In this document: piece after piece, positions 14,627-24,631 of the stretch
Layout: every line of letters begins with the position of its first letter
Position numbering within the stretch: position 1 is the first letter of the stretch
Origin: Streptomyces bauhiniae
Lineage (GTDB): Bacteria; Actinomycetota; Actinomycetes; Streptomycetales; Streptomycetaceae
NCBI RefSeq assembly: GCF_004784475.1
Contig: NZ_SRRT01000003.1
Span: 792,684-856,683 of the forward strand
Direction of reading: 5' to 3'
Length of the DNA: 64,000 nt
Notes under the pieces: model-generated
Database searches by the model: none
The model's input: the letters and a program-made list of their open reading frames with translations, nothing else
What the model was told of the DNA's origin: nothing
Translations under genes and position numbers: made by a program

Positions 14627-16582
14627 TCAGTGAGAGTGGCCGCTCGGAGCGGGAGCGGCGTTCTTCACTGCCAGGGGGAGGAGTTTCTTGCCCGTGGGGC
14701 CGATCTGGATGTGGGTGTCCATCTGGGGGCAGACTCCGCAGTCGAAGCAGGGGGTCCAGCGGCAGTCCTCGACCTCGGTCTCGTCGAGGGCGTCCTGCCA
14801 GTCCTCCCAGAGCCAGTCCTTGTCGAGGCCGGAGTCGAGGTGGTCCCAGGGGAGGACTTCCTCGTAGGAGCGCTCGCGGGTGGTGTACCAGTCGACGTCG
14901 ACGCCGAACTCGGCCAGCGCCTTGTCCGCGCAGCCCATCCAGCGGTCGTAGGAGAAGTGCTCGCGCCAGCCGTCGAAGCGGCCGCCGTCCTCGTACACCG
15001 CGCGGATGACCGCGCCGACGCGCCGGTCGCCGCGCGAGAGCAGGCCCTCGACGATGCCGGGCTTGCCGTCGTGGTAGCGGAAGCCGATGGAGCGGCCGTA
15101 CTTCTTGTCGCCCCGGATCTTGTCGCGGAGCTTCTGCAGGCGCGCGTCGGTCTCCTCGGCGGAGAGCTGCGGCGCCCACTGGAACGGGGTGTGCGGCTTG
15201 GGCACGAACCCGCCGATGGAGACCGTGCAGCGGATGTCGCCCGAGCCGGAGACCTCGCGGCCCTTCTGGATCACGTGGGTCGCCATGTCGGCGATCTGCA
15301 GGACGTCCTCGTCCGTCTCGGTCGGCAGGCCGCACATGAAGTACAGCTTCACCTGCCGCCAGCCGTTGCCGTACGCGGTGGCGACCGTGCGGATCAGGTC
15401 CTCCTCCGAGACCATCTTGTTGATGACCTTGCGCATGCGCTCGGAGCCGCCCTCGGGGGCGAAGGTGAGACCGGAGCGACGACCGTTGCGGGTCAGCTCG
15501 TTGGCCAGGTCGACGTTGAACGCGTCGACCCGGGTGGAGGGCAGGGAGAGGCCGATCTTGTCGTCCGTGTAGCGGTCGGCGAGGCCCTTGGCGATCTCCC
15601 CGATCTCGGAGTGGTCCGCCGAGGACAGCGACAGCAGGCCGACCTCCTCGAAGCCTGTCGCGTTGAGCCCCTTCTCGACCATGTCACCGATACCGGTGAT
15701 GGAGCGCTCGCGCACCGGGCGGGTGATCATGCCCGCCTGGCAGAACCGGCAGCCGCGCGTGCAGCCGCGGAAGATCTCCACCGACATCCGCTCGTGCACC
15801 GTCTCCGCCAGCGGCACCAGCGGCTGCTTGGGGTACGGCCACTCGTCCAGGTCCATCACCGTGTGCTTGGAGACCCGCCACGGGACACCGGAACGGTTGG
15901 GGACCACCCGGCCGATCCGGCCGTCGGGCAGGTACTCCACGTCGTAGAACGCCGGGATGTACACCGCGCCCGTCTTCGCCAGCCGGAGCAGCACCTCCTC
16001 GCGGCCACCGGGCCGGCCCTCCGCCTTCCAGCGGCGGATGATCTCCGTCATGTCCAGCACGGCCTGCTCGCCGTCACCGATGATCGCCGCGTCGATGAAG
16101 TCCGCGATCGGCTCCGGGTTGAACGCCGCGTGCCCGCCGGCCAGCACGATCGGGTCGTCGACCGTACGGTCCCGCGACTCCAGCGGGATGCCCGCCAGCT
16201 CCAGCGCCGTGAGCATGTTGGTGTAGCCCAGCTCGGTGGAGAAGCTCAGGCCGAACACGTCGAACGCCTTCACCGGGCGGTGGCTGTCCACGGTGAACTG
16301 CGGGACACCGTGCTCCCGCATCAGCGCCTCCAGGTCCGGCCACACGCTGTACGTGCGCTCGGCGAGGACGCCCTTCTGCTCGTTGAGCACCTCGTAGAGG
16401 ATCATGACGCCCTGGTTGGGCAGACCGACCTCGTAGGCGTCCGGGTACATCAGCGCCCAGCGGACCTCGGCCTCGTCCCAGGGCTTGACCGTGGAGTTCA
16501 GTTCTCCGCCGACGTACTGGATCGGCTTCTGCACATGCGGGAGCAAGGCTTCGAGCTGCGGGAAGACCGACTCGACAGACAT
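14627..16582 (-). CDS. TIGR03960 B12-binding-type radical SAM protein
   Basis: 651 residues. An N-terminal cobalamin-binding-like domain (about 40-230; PDAYEVGLPNQG, GGHAAFNPEP) precedes a radical SAM core with the [4Fe-4S] motif FRGCTRGCRFCQAG at about 274-283. A C-terminal extra Cys cluster (CRWTPCFDCGVCP, near 605-618) may bind a second cluster. The family partners DUF2344, found here 3.7 kb downstream with four unrelated genes between. ATG 16582 opens the conserved MSVESVFPQLEALL; an earlier ATG at 16615 is possible. Confidence 0.92.
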   Translation of the reverse strand: MSVESVFPQLEALLPHVQKPIQYVGGELNSTVKPWDEAEVRWALMYPDAYEVGLPNQGVMILYEVLNEQKGVLAERTYSVWPDLEALMREHGVPQFTVDSHRPVKAFDVFGLSFSTELGYTNMLTALELAGIPLESRDRTVDDPIVLAGGHAAFNPEPIADFIDAAIIGDGEQAVLDMTEIIRRWKAEGRPGGREEVLLRLAKTGAVYIPAFYDVEYLPDGRIGRVVPNRSGVPWRVSKHTVMDLDEWPYPKQPLVPLAETVHERMSVEIFRGCTRGCRFCQAGMITRPVRERSITGIGDMVEKGLNATGFEEVGLLSLSSADHSEIGEIAKGLADRYTDDKIGLSLPSTRVDAFNVDLANELTRNGRRSGLTFAPEGGSERMRKVINKMVSEEDLIRTVATAYGNGWRQVKLYFMCGLPTETDEDVLQIADMATHVIQKGREVSGSGDIRCTVSIGGFVPKPHTPFQWAPQLSAEETDARLQKLRDKIRGDKKYGRSIGFRYHDGKPGIVEGLLSRGDRRVGAVIRAVYEDGGRFDGWREHFSYDRWMGCADKALAEFGVDVDWYTTRERSYEEVLPWDHLDSGLDKDWLWEDWQDALDETEVEDCRWTPCFDCGVCPQMDTHIQIGPTGKKLLPLAVKNAAPAPSGHSH

Positions 16583-16686
16583 CGCGGCATTACCTTCGTG
16601 AGCTGACTGGGGCATCTCCCGGCCGGAGGCTGGAAGGGTGACCATCAAGCCTAACCCGTTCGGACGCGACTTCCGTACGCCGAGCC

Positions 16687-18192
16687 TCAGCGCGGGAACG
16701 CGGAGCGGGCCTTCGCCCACGTGCGGGGCAGCTTCTCCTCCGTGCTCCGGGCCGCCCGCTCCTCCCGCTCGTACAGCACCCCGTAGGTGAACGCGCTCTC
16801 CCCCGCCGCGTGCGCCACCGCCGCCAGCTCGCGCAGGGTCTGCCGGGCCAGCACGCTGTCCTGGTGCTCGCCCAGCAGACTGGTCAGCTTCTTCGCCGCG
16901 CGGGCCAGGGCGCGGGCGGAACCGCCGAGCGCGGGGACGGCCGCCTCGGCCGCGTACCGGGCGCGCTTGGCCCGCTTACGGGCCTGGTGCAGGGCGTGGT
17001 CGCGGTCCTCGCCGGGCGGCAGCTCCAGCGCGGCCGTCACCAGGTGGGCCAGCTTGGCGCCCTCCTTCTTCAGGGCGCGGGTGAGCACCTTGCCCGGCTT
17101 CCGGGCCGCCTTCTTCCGCAGCGGCGGGTCGGCGAGCAGGGTGTCGAGGCTGTCCAGCAGGGCGAGATAGCGGGCGGAGTCCAGCACCCCGAGCAACTGA
17201 CCGCGGGTACTGCCGTGCCGGGCGGTGGCCCAGGAGCCGAGACGCTCGCGGACCGGGCCGGTGACCTCGCCGGGCGGGACGGCGCCCAGGGCGTCCGACA
17301 GCCGTTCCGCCAGCACCTCCTGGTCCCGGCCCACCCCGAGTTCATGGGCCAGCCACTTCAGCTCGGCGGCGACCGGGGCGGTGGCGTCCCGGTCCAGCAC
17401 GGAGCCGAAGCTGCGGAAGGCGGAGCGGAGCCGGCGGGTGGCGACCCGCATCTGGTGCACGGAGTCCGGCAGGTCCCGGCGGACACCGGGGTCACGGGCG
17501 AGGATCGCCTCGCGCTGCTCGCGGAGGTACGCGAGGACGTGGTCCCCCGCCGTCACCGGCTCCGCCGCCCGCCCCGCCTGCCGGGTACGGGAGCCGCCGG
17601 TACGGTGCAGGGCCTCGCCCACCTTGGACGACGCCTTCGACGGCCGCACCCCCGCCTCGGCGAGCCGCTCCTCCACGGCGTCCAGCACGGCCGGGTCGGC
17701 GCCGTCGGCCAGCTCCACCTCGATCTCGGTCCACCGGGCGGTGCCGCCCGCACGGTTGAGCCGCTCGGCGTCGACGGTGTCCACGCTCGCCTCGGCCAGC
17801 AGGGTCCCGTCCGCGCCGACCAGGTGCCGTACGTCGCGGGCGGACCGCAGCCGGACCACGGGGACCAGCTCGGCACCCCGGACCCGTGAGCGGACCAGCG
17901 CGGCGATCTCCTCGGGCACGGTGTCCGAGAGCGGAGCCTGGATCTCGTCCCGCACACCGGGAGCGACGGGGAACTTCAGATGCCACCCGGCGCCCGCGCC
18001 CCCGGTGCGGCGGCGCAGCGTGAGCGAGGCGGCCCCCAGCCGCTCGTCGGCGGTGTCGTAGTAGACGGCATCCAGCTCGACCACACCTCTGCCGACCACG
18101 TCCGCCACCGCACCGGCTCCGGCCAGCCCGGGCAGCGGCTCACCGTCCGCCACCTCGTACTTCCGCTCGATCTCCCGCTTCACGTCCGCCAT
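16687..18192 (-). CDS. CYTH and CHAD domain protein
   Basis: 501 residues. N-terminal CYTH (about 1-200) begins with the EIERKYEV triphosphate-tunnel signature (ExExK); the C-terminal CHAD domain (about 220-495) is His/Arg-rich with HQMRVATRRLRSAF and HQARKRAKRARYAAE. CHAD binds polyphosphate; the CYTH tunnel hydrolyses or binds polyphosphate-like substrates. It is probably a polyphosphate-linked enzyme. It sits 100 nt upstream of the radical SAM gene on the same strand. Confidence 0.95.
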   Translation of the reverse strand: MADVKREIERKYEVADGEPLPGLAGAGAVADVVGRGVVELDAVYYDTADERLGAASLTLRRRTGGAGAGWHLKFPVAPGVRDEIQAPLSDTVPEEIAALVRSRVRGAELVPVVRLRSARDVRHLVGADGTLLAEASVDTVDAERLNRAGGTARWTEIEVELADGADPAVLDAVEERLAEAGVRPSKASSKVGEALHRTGGSRTRQAGRAAEPVTAGDHVLAYLREQREAILARDPGVRRDLPDSVHQMRVATRRLRSAFRSFGSVLDRDATAPVAAELKWLAHELGVGRDQEVLAERLSDALGAVPPGEVTGPVRERLGSWATARHGSTRGQLLGVLDSARYLALLDSLDTLLADPPLRKKAARKPGKVLTRALKKEGAKLAHLVTAALELPPGEDRDHALHQARKRAKRARYAAEAAVPALGGSARALARAAKKLTSLLGEHQDSVLARQTLRELAAVAHAAGESAFTYGVLYEREERAARSTEEKLPRTWAKARSAFPR

Positions 18193-18239
18193 GAACCGAA
18201 TCTAGAACGCGCCAGCGATCTCAACCAGCCCCCGGACAC

Positions 18240-18276
18240 GAGTGAGGGCCGGGAGATCGACTACCGGCCCTCGCTC
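18240..18276 (-). terminator. Stem-loop after rodA
   Basis: GAG-T-GAGGGCCGG (18240-18252) pairs with CCGGCCCTC-G-CTC (18264-18276); it ends the mre/PBP2/rodA transcript. Confidence 0.8.
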
Positions 18277-18291
18277 AGTACCGCTTCAGGC

Positions 18292-19488
18292 TCACGCCGA
18301 CATCGGCCGCTGCGCCCTGATCGACTGCAGCAGCCCCACCGCGATCCATACCGCGAACATCGAGGAGCCGCCGTAGGAGACGAACGGGAGTGGCAGGCCG
18401 GTGACCGGCATGATGCCGAGGGTCATGCCGACGTTCTCGAACGCCTGGAAGGCGAACCAGGCGACGATGCCGGCGGCGACGATCGTGCCGTACAGCTCGG
18501 TCGAGTCGCGGGCGATGCGGCAAGCGCGCCACAGGATGACGCCGAGGAGAAGGATTATCAGGCCGGCCCCGAGAAAGCCGAGTTCCTCACCTGCGACGGT
18601 GAAGACGAAGTCGGTCTGCTGCTCCGGCACGAACTGGCCCGTGGTCTGCGAGCCGTGGAACAGCCCGGAACCGGTCAGCCCGCCCGAACCGATGGCGATA
18701 CGGGCCTGGTTGGTGTTGTAGCCGACGCCCGCCGGGTCCAGCTCCGGGTTGGCGAAGGCCGCGAACCGGTTGATCTGGTAGTCGTCCAGGATGTGGAGCT
18801 GCCACACCGCGATGGCCCCGATGGCGCCGGCCGAGATGAGGCCGAACACCCAGCGGTTGGAGGCGCCGGAGGCGAGCAGCACGCCCAGGATGATGATCAC
18901 CATCACCATGACAGAACCCAGGTCGGGCATGAGCAGCACGATGAGGATCGGCACCGCCGCCAGCCCGAGCGCCTGGAGCACCGTGCGGTGGTCCGGGTAC
19001 GCCTTGTCGCCCGCGTCGACCCGCGCGGACAGCAGCATCGCCATGCCCAGGATGATCGTGATCTTCACGAACTCCGAGGGCTGGAGCGAGAAGCCGCCGC
19101 CGAACACGATCCAGGAGTGGGCGCCGTTGACGGTGGAGCCCAGCGGGGTGAGCACCGCGAGGATGCCCGCCACCGAGAGGCCGTAGAGGATCGGCACCGC
19201 GTTGCGCAGGCCGCGATGGCCCAGCCAGAGGGTGCCGATCATCAGGGCGAGCCCGATGCCGGTGTTCATGAAGTGCCGGATCAGGAAGTAGTACGGGTCG
19301 CCCTGGTTGATCTCGGTGCGGTTGCGGGTCGCCGAGAACACCAGCAGGGAACCGATCATCGACAGCGCGAGCGCCGCCAGCAGTATCGGCCAGTCCAGCC
19401 GGCGGGCCAGGGAGTCACGGGCGAAGAGCCTGGTCCAGCCCGCCCGCTGGGGACCGTACCCGGAGACGGAGAAGGTGTTGCCGGTCAT
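18292..19488 (-). CDS. rodA: RodA/FtsW-family SEDS peptidoglycan glycosyltransferase
   Basis: 398 residues, about 10 TM helices. SEDS polymerase that makes glycan strands with its class B PBP partner. Visible features are SLQPSEFVKI and the catalytic-region GAHSWIVFGGG, plus C-terminal GLPLPFVSYGGSSM. The start overlaps the PBP2 stop in an ATGA (19485-19488), coupling the partner proteins. In S. coelicolor this gene (sfr) acts in spore-wall synthesis with MreBCD. Confidence 0.96.
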   Translation of the reverse strand: MTGNTFSVSGYGPQRAGWTRLFARDSLARRLDWPILLAALALSMIGSLLVFSATRNRTEINQGDPYYFLIRHFMNTGIGLALMIGTLWLGHRGLRNAVPILYGLSVAGILAVLTPLGSTVNGAHSWIVFGGGFSLQPSEFVKITIILGMAMLLSARVDAGDKAYPDHRTVLQALGLAAVPILIVLLMPDLGSVMVMVIIILGVLLASGASNRWVFGLISAGAIGAIAVWQLHILDDYQINRFAAFANPELDPAGVGYNTNQARIAIGSGGLTGSGLFHGSQTTGQFVPEQQTDFVFTVAGEELGFLGAGLIILLLGVILWRACRIARDSTELYGTIVAAGIVAWFAFQAFENVGMTLGIMPVTGLPLPFVSYGGSSMFAVWIAVGLLQSIRAQRPMSA

Positions 19489-21731
19489 GTGCGCGTCCTC
19501 CGCTTTCCCCTCCGGTGGGGCCGCCTGCGGGTGTTGCTGTTGGTGTTGGCCGTGGGCGAGGTGGCGGGAGGCTGGTCCTCGCCGTTGCTGGTGTTGTTCT
19601 TCTGCGCGTTCTCCACGTCCTTGGCCGGGTCGTTGCCGACCTTGGGCGAGGCGACCGTGCCGTCGGGGCGGACCTTGGGAAGGGTCTTCTGCGGCTGGGG
19701 CAGCATCGCCTTCTTGTTGTCGATCGAGCCGTCGCCCTGGACGCCGTACAGCGCGCTGTAGATGTTGCGCACGGCCTCACCGGAGGCTCCGGAACCCGTA
19801 CCGGCCTGGGCGATCGTCATGATCACCGTGTAGTCCTTGGAGTAGGTCGCGAGCCACGAGGTGGTCTGCTTGCCGTAGACCTCCGCCGTACCGGTCTTGC
19901 CGTGCAGCGGGATCTCGTCCTGCGGCCAGCCGTTGAACTTCCACGCCGCGGTGCCTCGGGTGATGACGCCCGCGAAGGCGTCGTCCATGCCCTTGAGGGT
20001 CGCCTTGCTGACCGGCAGCTTGCCCGCCGGCCTCGGCTTCAGCTCGCGCACCGACTTGCCGTCCGCGCTGATGACCGCCTTGCCGATGCTCGGGTGGTAC
20101 ATCGTGCCGCCGTTGGCGACGGCGCCGTAGATCACCGCCTCCTGGATCGGCGTGACGAGGGTGTCGCCCTGGCCGATGGAGTAGTTGATCGAATCGCCCT
20201 CACGCATCTTGTTGCCCTCGAGGCAGTTCTCGTAGGCGATCTTCTCGACGTACGACCCGTCCTTCTTGCCGTACTTGCACCAGGCGTCCTTGTTGGCCTT
20301 CCAGTAGTCCAGCTTCCACTGGCGGTCCGGGACGCGGCCGGTGACCTCGTTGGGCAGGTCGACGCCGGTCTCCTTGCCGAGGCCGAACTGGTGGGCGGCC
20401 TTGTAGAAGAAGTCCTTGGGCTGGCCCTTCTTCGGGTTGATACCGCCGTCCTTCTTCCACTCCTGGTCGGAGAGGTAGTAGAAGACGGTGTCGCAGGAGA
20501 CCTCGAGCGCCCGGTCCAGCGGGATCGGGCCGAAGCTCTCGCCCTCGAAGTTCTTGAAGACCTGGCCGCCCACCGAGTACGAACTCGTGCAGGGGTAGCG
20601 GCCGTTGAAGTCGTACCCCGCCTCGACCGCGGCGGCCGTGGAGACCACCTTGAAGGTCGAGCCCGGTGCGGCCTGGCCCTGGATGGCCCGGTTCAGCAGC
20701 GGGTAGTCGGAGTTCTTGCCGGTGAGCGCCTGGTAGTCCTTGGCGGAGATGCCGCCGACCCAGACGTTCGGGTCGTAGTCCGGCGCGGAGGCCATGGCGA
20801 CGATGCGGCCGGTCTTGGCCTCCATCACCACGGCGGCACCGGAGTCCGCCTTGTAGTTGGTGCCGGTGATCTTGTCGAACTGCTGCCGGGCGACCTTCAT
20901 CGCCTTGTCCAGCTCGAACTCGGTGACCCGCTGGATGCGGGAGTCGATGCTGGTGACCAGGTTGGAACCGGACTCCGCCGGGTCGGACTCGGCCTTGCCG
21001 ATGACCCGGCCCAGGTTGTCCACCTCGTACCGCGTGACGCCCGCCTTGCCGCGCAGCTCCTTGTCGTACTGCCGCTCCAGACCGGAGCGGCCGACCATGT
21101 CGGAGCGCAGGTACGGCGAGTCGGTGTCCTTGGCCTTCTGGATCTCCTCGTCGGTGACCGGGGAGAGGTATCCGAGGACCTGGGAGGTCTTGGCCTTGCC
21201 CGGCGCGCCGTACCGGCGGACCGCCTCGGGCTCGGCGGTGATGCCGGGGAAGTCCTCGGCGCGCTCCCGGATCTGGAGGGCCTGCTTGGGCGTGGCCTCG
21301 TCGGTGATCGGGATCGGCTGGTACGGCGAGCCGTTCCAGCAGGGCTGCGGGGTCTTGGCGTCGCACAGCCGGACCTTCTGCTGCACGTCCTCCGGCTTCA
21401 GGCCGAGCACGGCGGCGAGCTTGGCCAGTACGCCCTTGCCGTCGTCCTTCTGCTTGAGCAGGTCGGTGCGGGAGGCGGAGACGACGAGCCGCGTCTCGTT
21501 GTCCGCGAGCGGGACTCCGCGCGCGTCCAGGATGTCACCGCGTACGGCGGGGTCCACGACCTGCTGGACGTGGTTGCCGGACGCCTCCTTCTGGTACGCG
21601 GCGCCCTCGCGGATCTGGAGGTACCACAGCCGGCCGCCGAGGGTGCCGAGCAGGGAGAGCACGAGGATCTGGATGACGACCAGCCGGATCTGGACCCTTG
21701 GGGTCCGCCCGGTCTCGGGAATGTTCGTCAC
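19485..21731 (-). CDS. mrdA: Penicillin-binding protein 2 (class B transpeptidase)
   Basis: 748 residues. One N-terminal TM anchor (about 14-34), a dimerisation/pedestal domain, then the transpeptidase with STFK (near 356), SCD and HGKTGTAE (near 609) forming the three active-site motifs. The C-terminal tail of about 70 residues is Thr/Asn/Pro-rich and disordered, ending in Arg clusters. Partner of RodA in lateral and spore-wall synthesis. Confidence 0.96.
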   Translation of the reverse strand: MTNIPETGRTPRVQIRLVVIQILVLSLLGTLGGRLWYLQIREGAAYQKEASGNHVQQVVDPAVRGDILDARGVPLADNETRLVVSASRTDLLKQKDDGKGVLAKLAAVLGLKPEDVQQKVRLCDAKTPQPCWNGSPYQPIPITDEATPKQALQIRERAEDFPGITAEPEAVRRYGAPGKAKTSQVLGYLSPVTDEEIQKAKDTDSPYLRSDMVGRSGLERQYDKELRGKAGVTRYEVDNLGRVIGKAESDPAESGSNLVTSIDSRIQRVTEFELDKAMKVARQQFDKITGTNYKADSGAAVVMEAKTGRIVAMASAPDYDPNVWVGGISAKDYQALTGKNSDYPLLNRAIQGQAAPGSTFKVVSTAAAVEAGYDFNGRYPCTSSYSVGGQVFKNFEGESFGPIPLDRALEVSCDTVFYYLSDQEWKKDGGINPKKGQPKDFFYKAAHQFGLGKETGVDLPNEVTGRVPDRQWKLDYWKANKDAWCKYGKKDGSYVEKIAYENCLEGNKMREGDSINYSIGQGDTLVTPIQEAVIYGAVANGGTMYHPSIGKAVISADGKSVRELKPRPAGKLPVSKATLKGMDDAFAGVITRGTAAWKFNGWPQDEIPLHGKTGTAEVYGKQTTSWLATYSKDYTVIMTIAQAGTGSGASGEAVRNIYSALYGVQGDGSIDNKKAMLPQPQKTLPKVRPDGTVASPKVGNDPAKDVENAQKNNTSNGEDQPPATSPTANTNSNTRRRPHRRGKRRTRT

Positions 21732-21789
21732 TGCTGCTGACTCCCCCTCTCAGCGCGGGAACTGATGTGACAGGTGAACTCAGGTGCCG

Positions 21790-22464
21790 TCACAGCCGCT
21801 TGACCCCCTTGATCCGGCCGACGCGGGCCGAGCGGGTGCGGGCCTTGGCCTTCAGCGCGCCGAAGCCCCGCTGGGAGCCGATGCGCAGACCGGTGCCGGA
21901 GGAGAGCCAGCCCGAGGAGATGTTCCCGGCCTTGGCGGCGGGGCCGGACTCGGCCAGCGGGTCGTTGTCCGCGCGGCGGGCCAGCCACATCACGCCGGGC
22001 ACCACGAAGGGGGCCAGCAGCAGGTCGTACAGGGCCGCCGAGAACAGCAGGCCGGGCAGGCCGACATGGCGGGCGGCGGTGTCGCCGACCAGGGCGCCGA
22101 CGCCCGCGTAGAGCAGGGTGGAGCCGATCGCGGCGGCGACCACGACGGCCATCGGGCCGATCGCCGACTTCAGCCGGCCGGTCTCGGGCTTGACCAGCCC
22201 GGCGAAGTAGCCGATGACGCACAGCACCAGGGCGTAGCGGCCGGCCGCGTGGTCGGCGGGCGGGGCGAGGTCCGCGAGGAGTCCGGCGCCGAAGCCGACC
22301 AGGGCGCCGCCGACATGGCCGTACACCAGGGCAAGACCGAGGACGGTCAGCAGGAGCAGGTCGGGCACGGCGCCGGGCAGATGCAGGCGGGCCAGGACAC
22401 TCACCTGGATCACCAGGGCGACGACCACCAGCACGGTGGAGAGCAGGACGCGGTTGAGGCGCAT
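21790..22464 (-). CDS. mreD: Rod shape-determining protein MreD
   Basis: 224 residues, five to six hydrophobic helices starting MRLNRVLLSTVLVVVALV, typical of MreD. A basic C-terminal extension (about 170-224, Arg/Lys-rich) is longer than in E. coli MreD. It starts 13 nt after the mreC stop. Confidence 0.93.
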   Translation of the reverse strand: MRLNRVLLSTVLVVVALVIQVSVLARLHLPGAVPDLLLLTVLGLALVYGHVGGALVGFGAGLLADLAPPADHAAGRYALVLCVIGYFAGLVKPETGRLKSAIGPMAVVVAAAIGSTLLYAGVGALVGDTAARHVGLPGLLFSAALYDLLLAPFVVPGVMWLARRADNDPLAESGPAAKAGNISSGWLSSGTGLRIGSQRGFGALKAKARTRSARVGRIKGVKRL

Positions 22465-22477
22465 GGGGGTTCAGCTC

Positions 22478-23434
22478 CTACTGCTGCTGGCCGTCGGTGT
22501 CGGTGTCGTCCGGCGCGGAGCCGTCCGCCGAGGGGGTGACCGTGACGGTCACCGTGGGCGTCGGGACCGGCTTGGGCTTGGCCGGGAGGACCTCGTCGCG
22601 CGGGTCCTTCTTCGGTCCCGCCACGACCACGCCGACGATGTCGAGCTTGCTGAAGCCGACGTACGGGGTGACGTAGAGCGTGCGGGTCAGGCCGCCGCCG
22701 GAGGGGTCGACGCGGGAGACCACGCCGACCGGGACGCCGGGCACGAACGGCTTGTCGGCCTGGGAGCCGAAGGTGACGAGCCGGTCGCCCTTCTTCACCT
22801 CCGCCTTGCCGTTGAGGAGTTCGACGCGCAGCGGGCGGTCGCCCTGGCCGGAGGCGAAGCCGAGTTCGTCGCCCGCCTCCATCCGGGTGCCGACGGTGAA
22901 GTCGGGGTCGTTGGCGAGCAGGACGGTGGCGGTGTCGGGGCCGACCGTGGTGACGCGGCCGACCAGGCCGTCGCCGTTCAGTACGGTCATGTCCCGCTTG
23001 ATGCCGTCGTCGGCGCCCGCGTCGATGGTGATGGTCCAGGAGAAGCCCTGGGCCGCTCCTATGGCGATGACCTGGGCGCCCTTGATGCCGTACTGGCCCT
23101 GGCCCGCGACCTTCAGCATCTTGTCGAGCTGGTTCAGGCGGCTGCGGGTGCGGTCGTCACTGCCCAGCTTGGCCTTGAGCGCCGCGTTCTCCTTCTCCAT
23201 GACGGCGAGCCGGTCATGGCGGTCTCCGGAGTCCCGTACGGCGGAGACGGCGTTGCCCACCGGGTCCACCGCCGTGGACATTCCGTTCTCGATCGGGCCG
23301 AAGGCCGCGGCCGCGGCCTGCCGGGCTCCGTCGACCGGGGAGTTCCGGCCTCCGCGGATGTCCACCGTGATCAGTGCGAACGCGATGGCGATCAGCAGGA
23401 CCAGGAGCAGCCGGCTCTCTTTCGTGTCCCTCAC
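22478..23434 (-). CDS. mreC: Rod shape-determining protein MreC
   Basis: 318 residues. N-terminal TM (about 8-25), a coiled coil around 65-95, then the double beta-barrel periplasmic-side domain with VIAIGAAQGFSW, DGLVGRVTTVGPDTATV. The C-terminal tail is Pro/Thr/Val-rich, ending in Asp/Gln. GTG start at 23434; SD is weak, consistent with translation from the mreB readthrough transcript. Confidence 0.95.
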   Translation of the reverse strand: MRDTKESRLLLVLLIAIAFALITVDIRGGRNSPVDGARQAAAAAFGPIENGMSTAVDPVGNAVSAVRDSGDRHDRLAVMEKENAALKAKLGSDDRTRSRLNQLDKMLKVAGQGQYGIKGAQVIAIGAAQGFSWTITIDAGADDGIKRDMTVLNGDGLVGRVTTVGPDTATVLLANDPDFTVGTRMEAGDELGFASGQGDRPLRVELLNGKAEVKKGDRLVTFGSQADKPFVPGVPVGVVSRVDPSGGGLTRTLYVTPYVGFSKLDIVGVVVAGPKKDPRDEVLPAKPKPVPTPTVTVTVTPSADGSAPDDTDTDGQQQ

Positions 23435-23550
23435 GTGCGGCGGCCGTGCCCTTCCTCTATAGGAATTCGGGGACCCCCGATAAAGCGCCGTTGCCGATGC
23501 GCGAATCGAAGGGGGTCCGTTGGGGGAGCTTATGCCTCTATATCAACGAT

Positions 23551-23584
23551 CCGCCGCACGAGAGCAGAAGGTCTCGTACGGCGG
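23551..23584 (-). terminator. Partial terminator between mreB and mreC
   Basis: CCGCCGCACGAGA pairs with TCTCGTACGGCGG (one mismatch, 8-nt loop) 16 nt beyond mreB, without a T-run. It likely attenuates transcription so mreB exceeds mreCD. Confidence 0.65.
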
Positions 23585-23599
23585 AATCGAAGTGTCATG

Positions 23600-24631
23600 T
23601 CATCGGCGCGGCTGGGCGTCGAGCACCTGCTGCAGCGCCTCGAACTCCTCGACGCACTTGCCGGAGCCGAGCGCGACGCTGTCGAGCGGGTCCTCGGCGA
23701 TGTGGATCGGCATGCCGGTCTCCCGGCGCAGCCGCTCGTCGAGGCCGCGCAGCAGGGCGCCGCCGCCGGTCAGCACGATGCCCCGGTCCATGATGTCGCC
23801 GGACAGCTCCGGCGGGCACTTGTCCAGGGTCGTCTTGACGGCGTCGACGATCGCGTTGACCGGTTCCTCGATCGCCTTGCGCACCTCCGCCGCGGAGATG
23901 ACGACGGTCTTGGGCAGCCCGGACACCAGGTCCCGGCCGCGGACTTCGGTGTGCTCGTCGGAGTCGAGGTCGTACGCCGAACCGATCGTGATCTTGATCT
24001 GTTCGGCCGTCCGCTCACCCAGCAGAAGGCTGTACTCCTTCTTGATGTACTGGATGATCGCGTTGTCCAGTTCGTCACCCGCGACGCGGATGGACTGGGC
24101 GGTGACGATGCCGCCGAGGGAGATGACCGCGACCTCCGTGGTGCCGCCGCCGATGTCCACCACCATGTTGCCCGTGGCCTCGTGGACCGGCAGGCCGGAG
24201 CCGATGGCCGCGGCCATGGGCTCCTCGATGATGTGCACCTGGCGGGCGCCCGCCTGGGAGGAGGCTTCGATGACGGCGCGCCGCTCGACGCCGGTGATGC
24301 CCGAGGGCACGCAGACGACGACCCGAGGCCGGGCCAGATACCGCCGCTTGTGGATCTTCAGGATGAAGTAGCGGAGCATCCGCTCGGTGATCTCGAAGTC
24401 GGCGATCACGCCGTCCTTCAGCGGCCGCACGGCGACGATGTTGCCCGGCGTGCGGCCGATCATCTTCTTCGCTTCGGCGCCGACCGCGAGGATTCCACCG
24501 GTGTTGGTGTTGATCGCCACGACGGACGGCTCGTTGAGTACGATCCCGCGACCCCTGACGTACACCAGCGTGTTGGCGGTCCCGAGGTCGACAGCCATGT
24601 CACGGCCGATGAACGACATTGAGTTCCCCAT
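23600..24631 (-). CDS. mreB: Actin-like cell-shape protein MreB
   Basis: 343 residues if started at 24631 (MGNSMSF). Actin ATPase motifs: phosphate 1 [11 protein letters not shown], phosphate 2 [12 protein letters not shown], adenosine [11 protein letters not shown]. In Streptomyces MreB works in aerial hyphae and spore wall rather than in tip growth. A second ATG at 24619 (MSFIGRD) has GGGGAA immediately upstream and is an equally plausible start, 4 residues shorter. It heads the mreBCD-PBP2-rodA cluster. Confidence 0.98.
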   Translation of the reverse strand: MGNSMSFIGRDMAVDLGTANTLVYVRGRGIVLNEPSVVAINTNTGGILAVGAEAKKMIGRTPGNIVAVRPLKDGVIADFEITERMLRYFILKIHKRRYLARPRVVVCVPSGITGVERRAVIEASSQAGARQVHIIEEPMAAAIGSGLPVHEATGNMVVDIGGGTTEVAVISLGGIVTAQSIRVAGDELDNAIIQYIKKEYSLLLGERTAEQIKITIGSAYDLDSDEHTEVRGRDLVSGLPKTVVISAAEVRKAIEEPVNAIVDAVKTTLDKCPPELSGDIMDRGIVLTGGGALLRGLDERLRRETGMPIHIAEDPLDSVALGSGKCVEEFEALQQVLDAQPRR

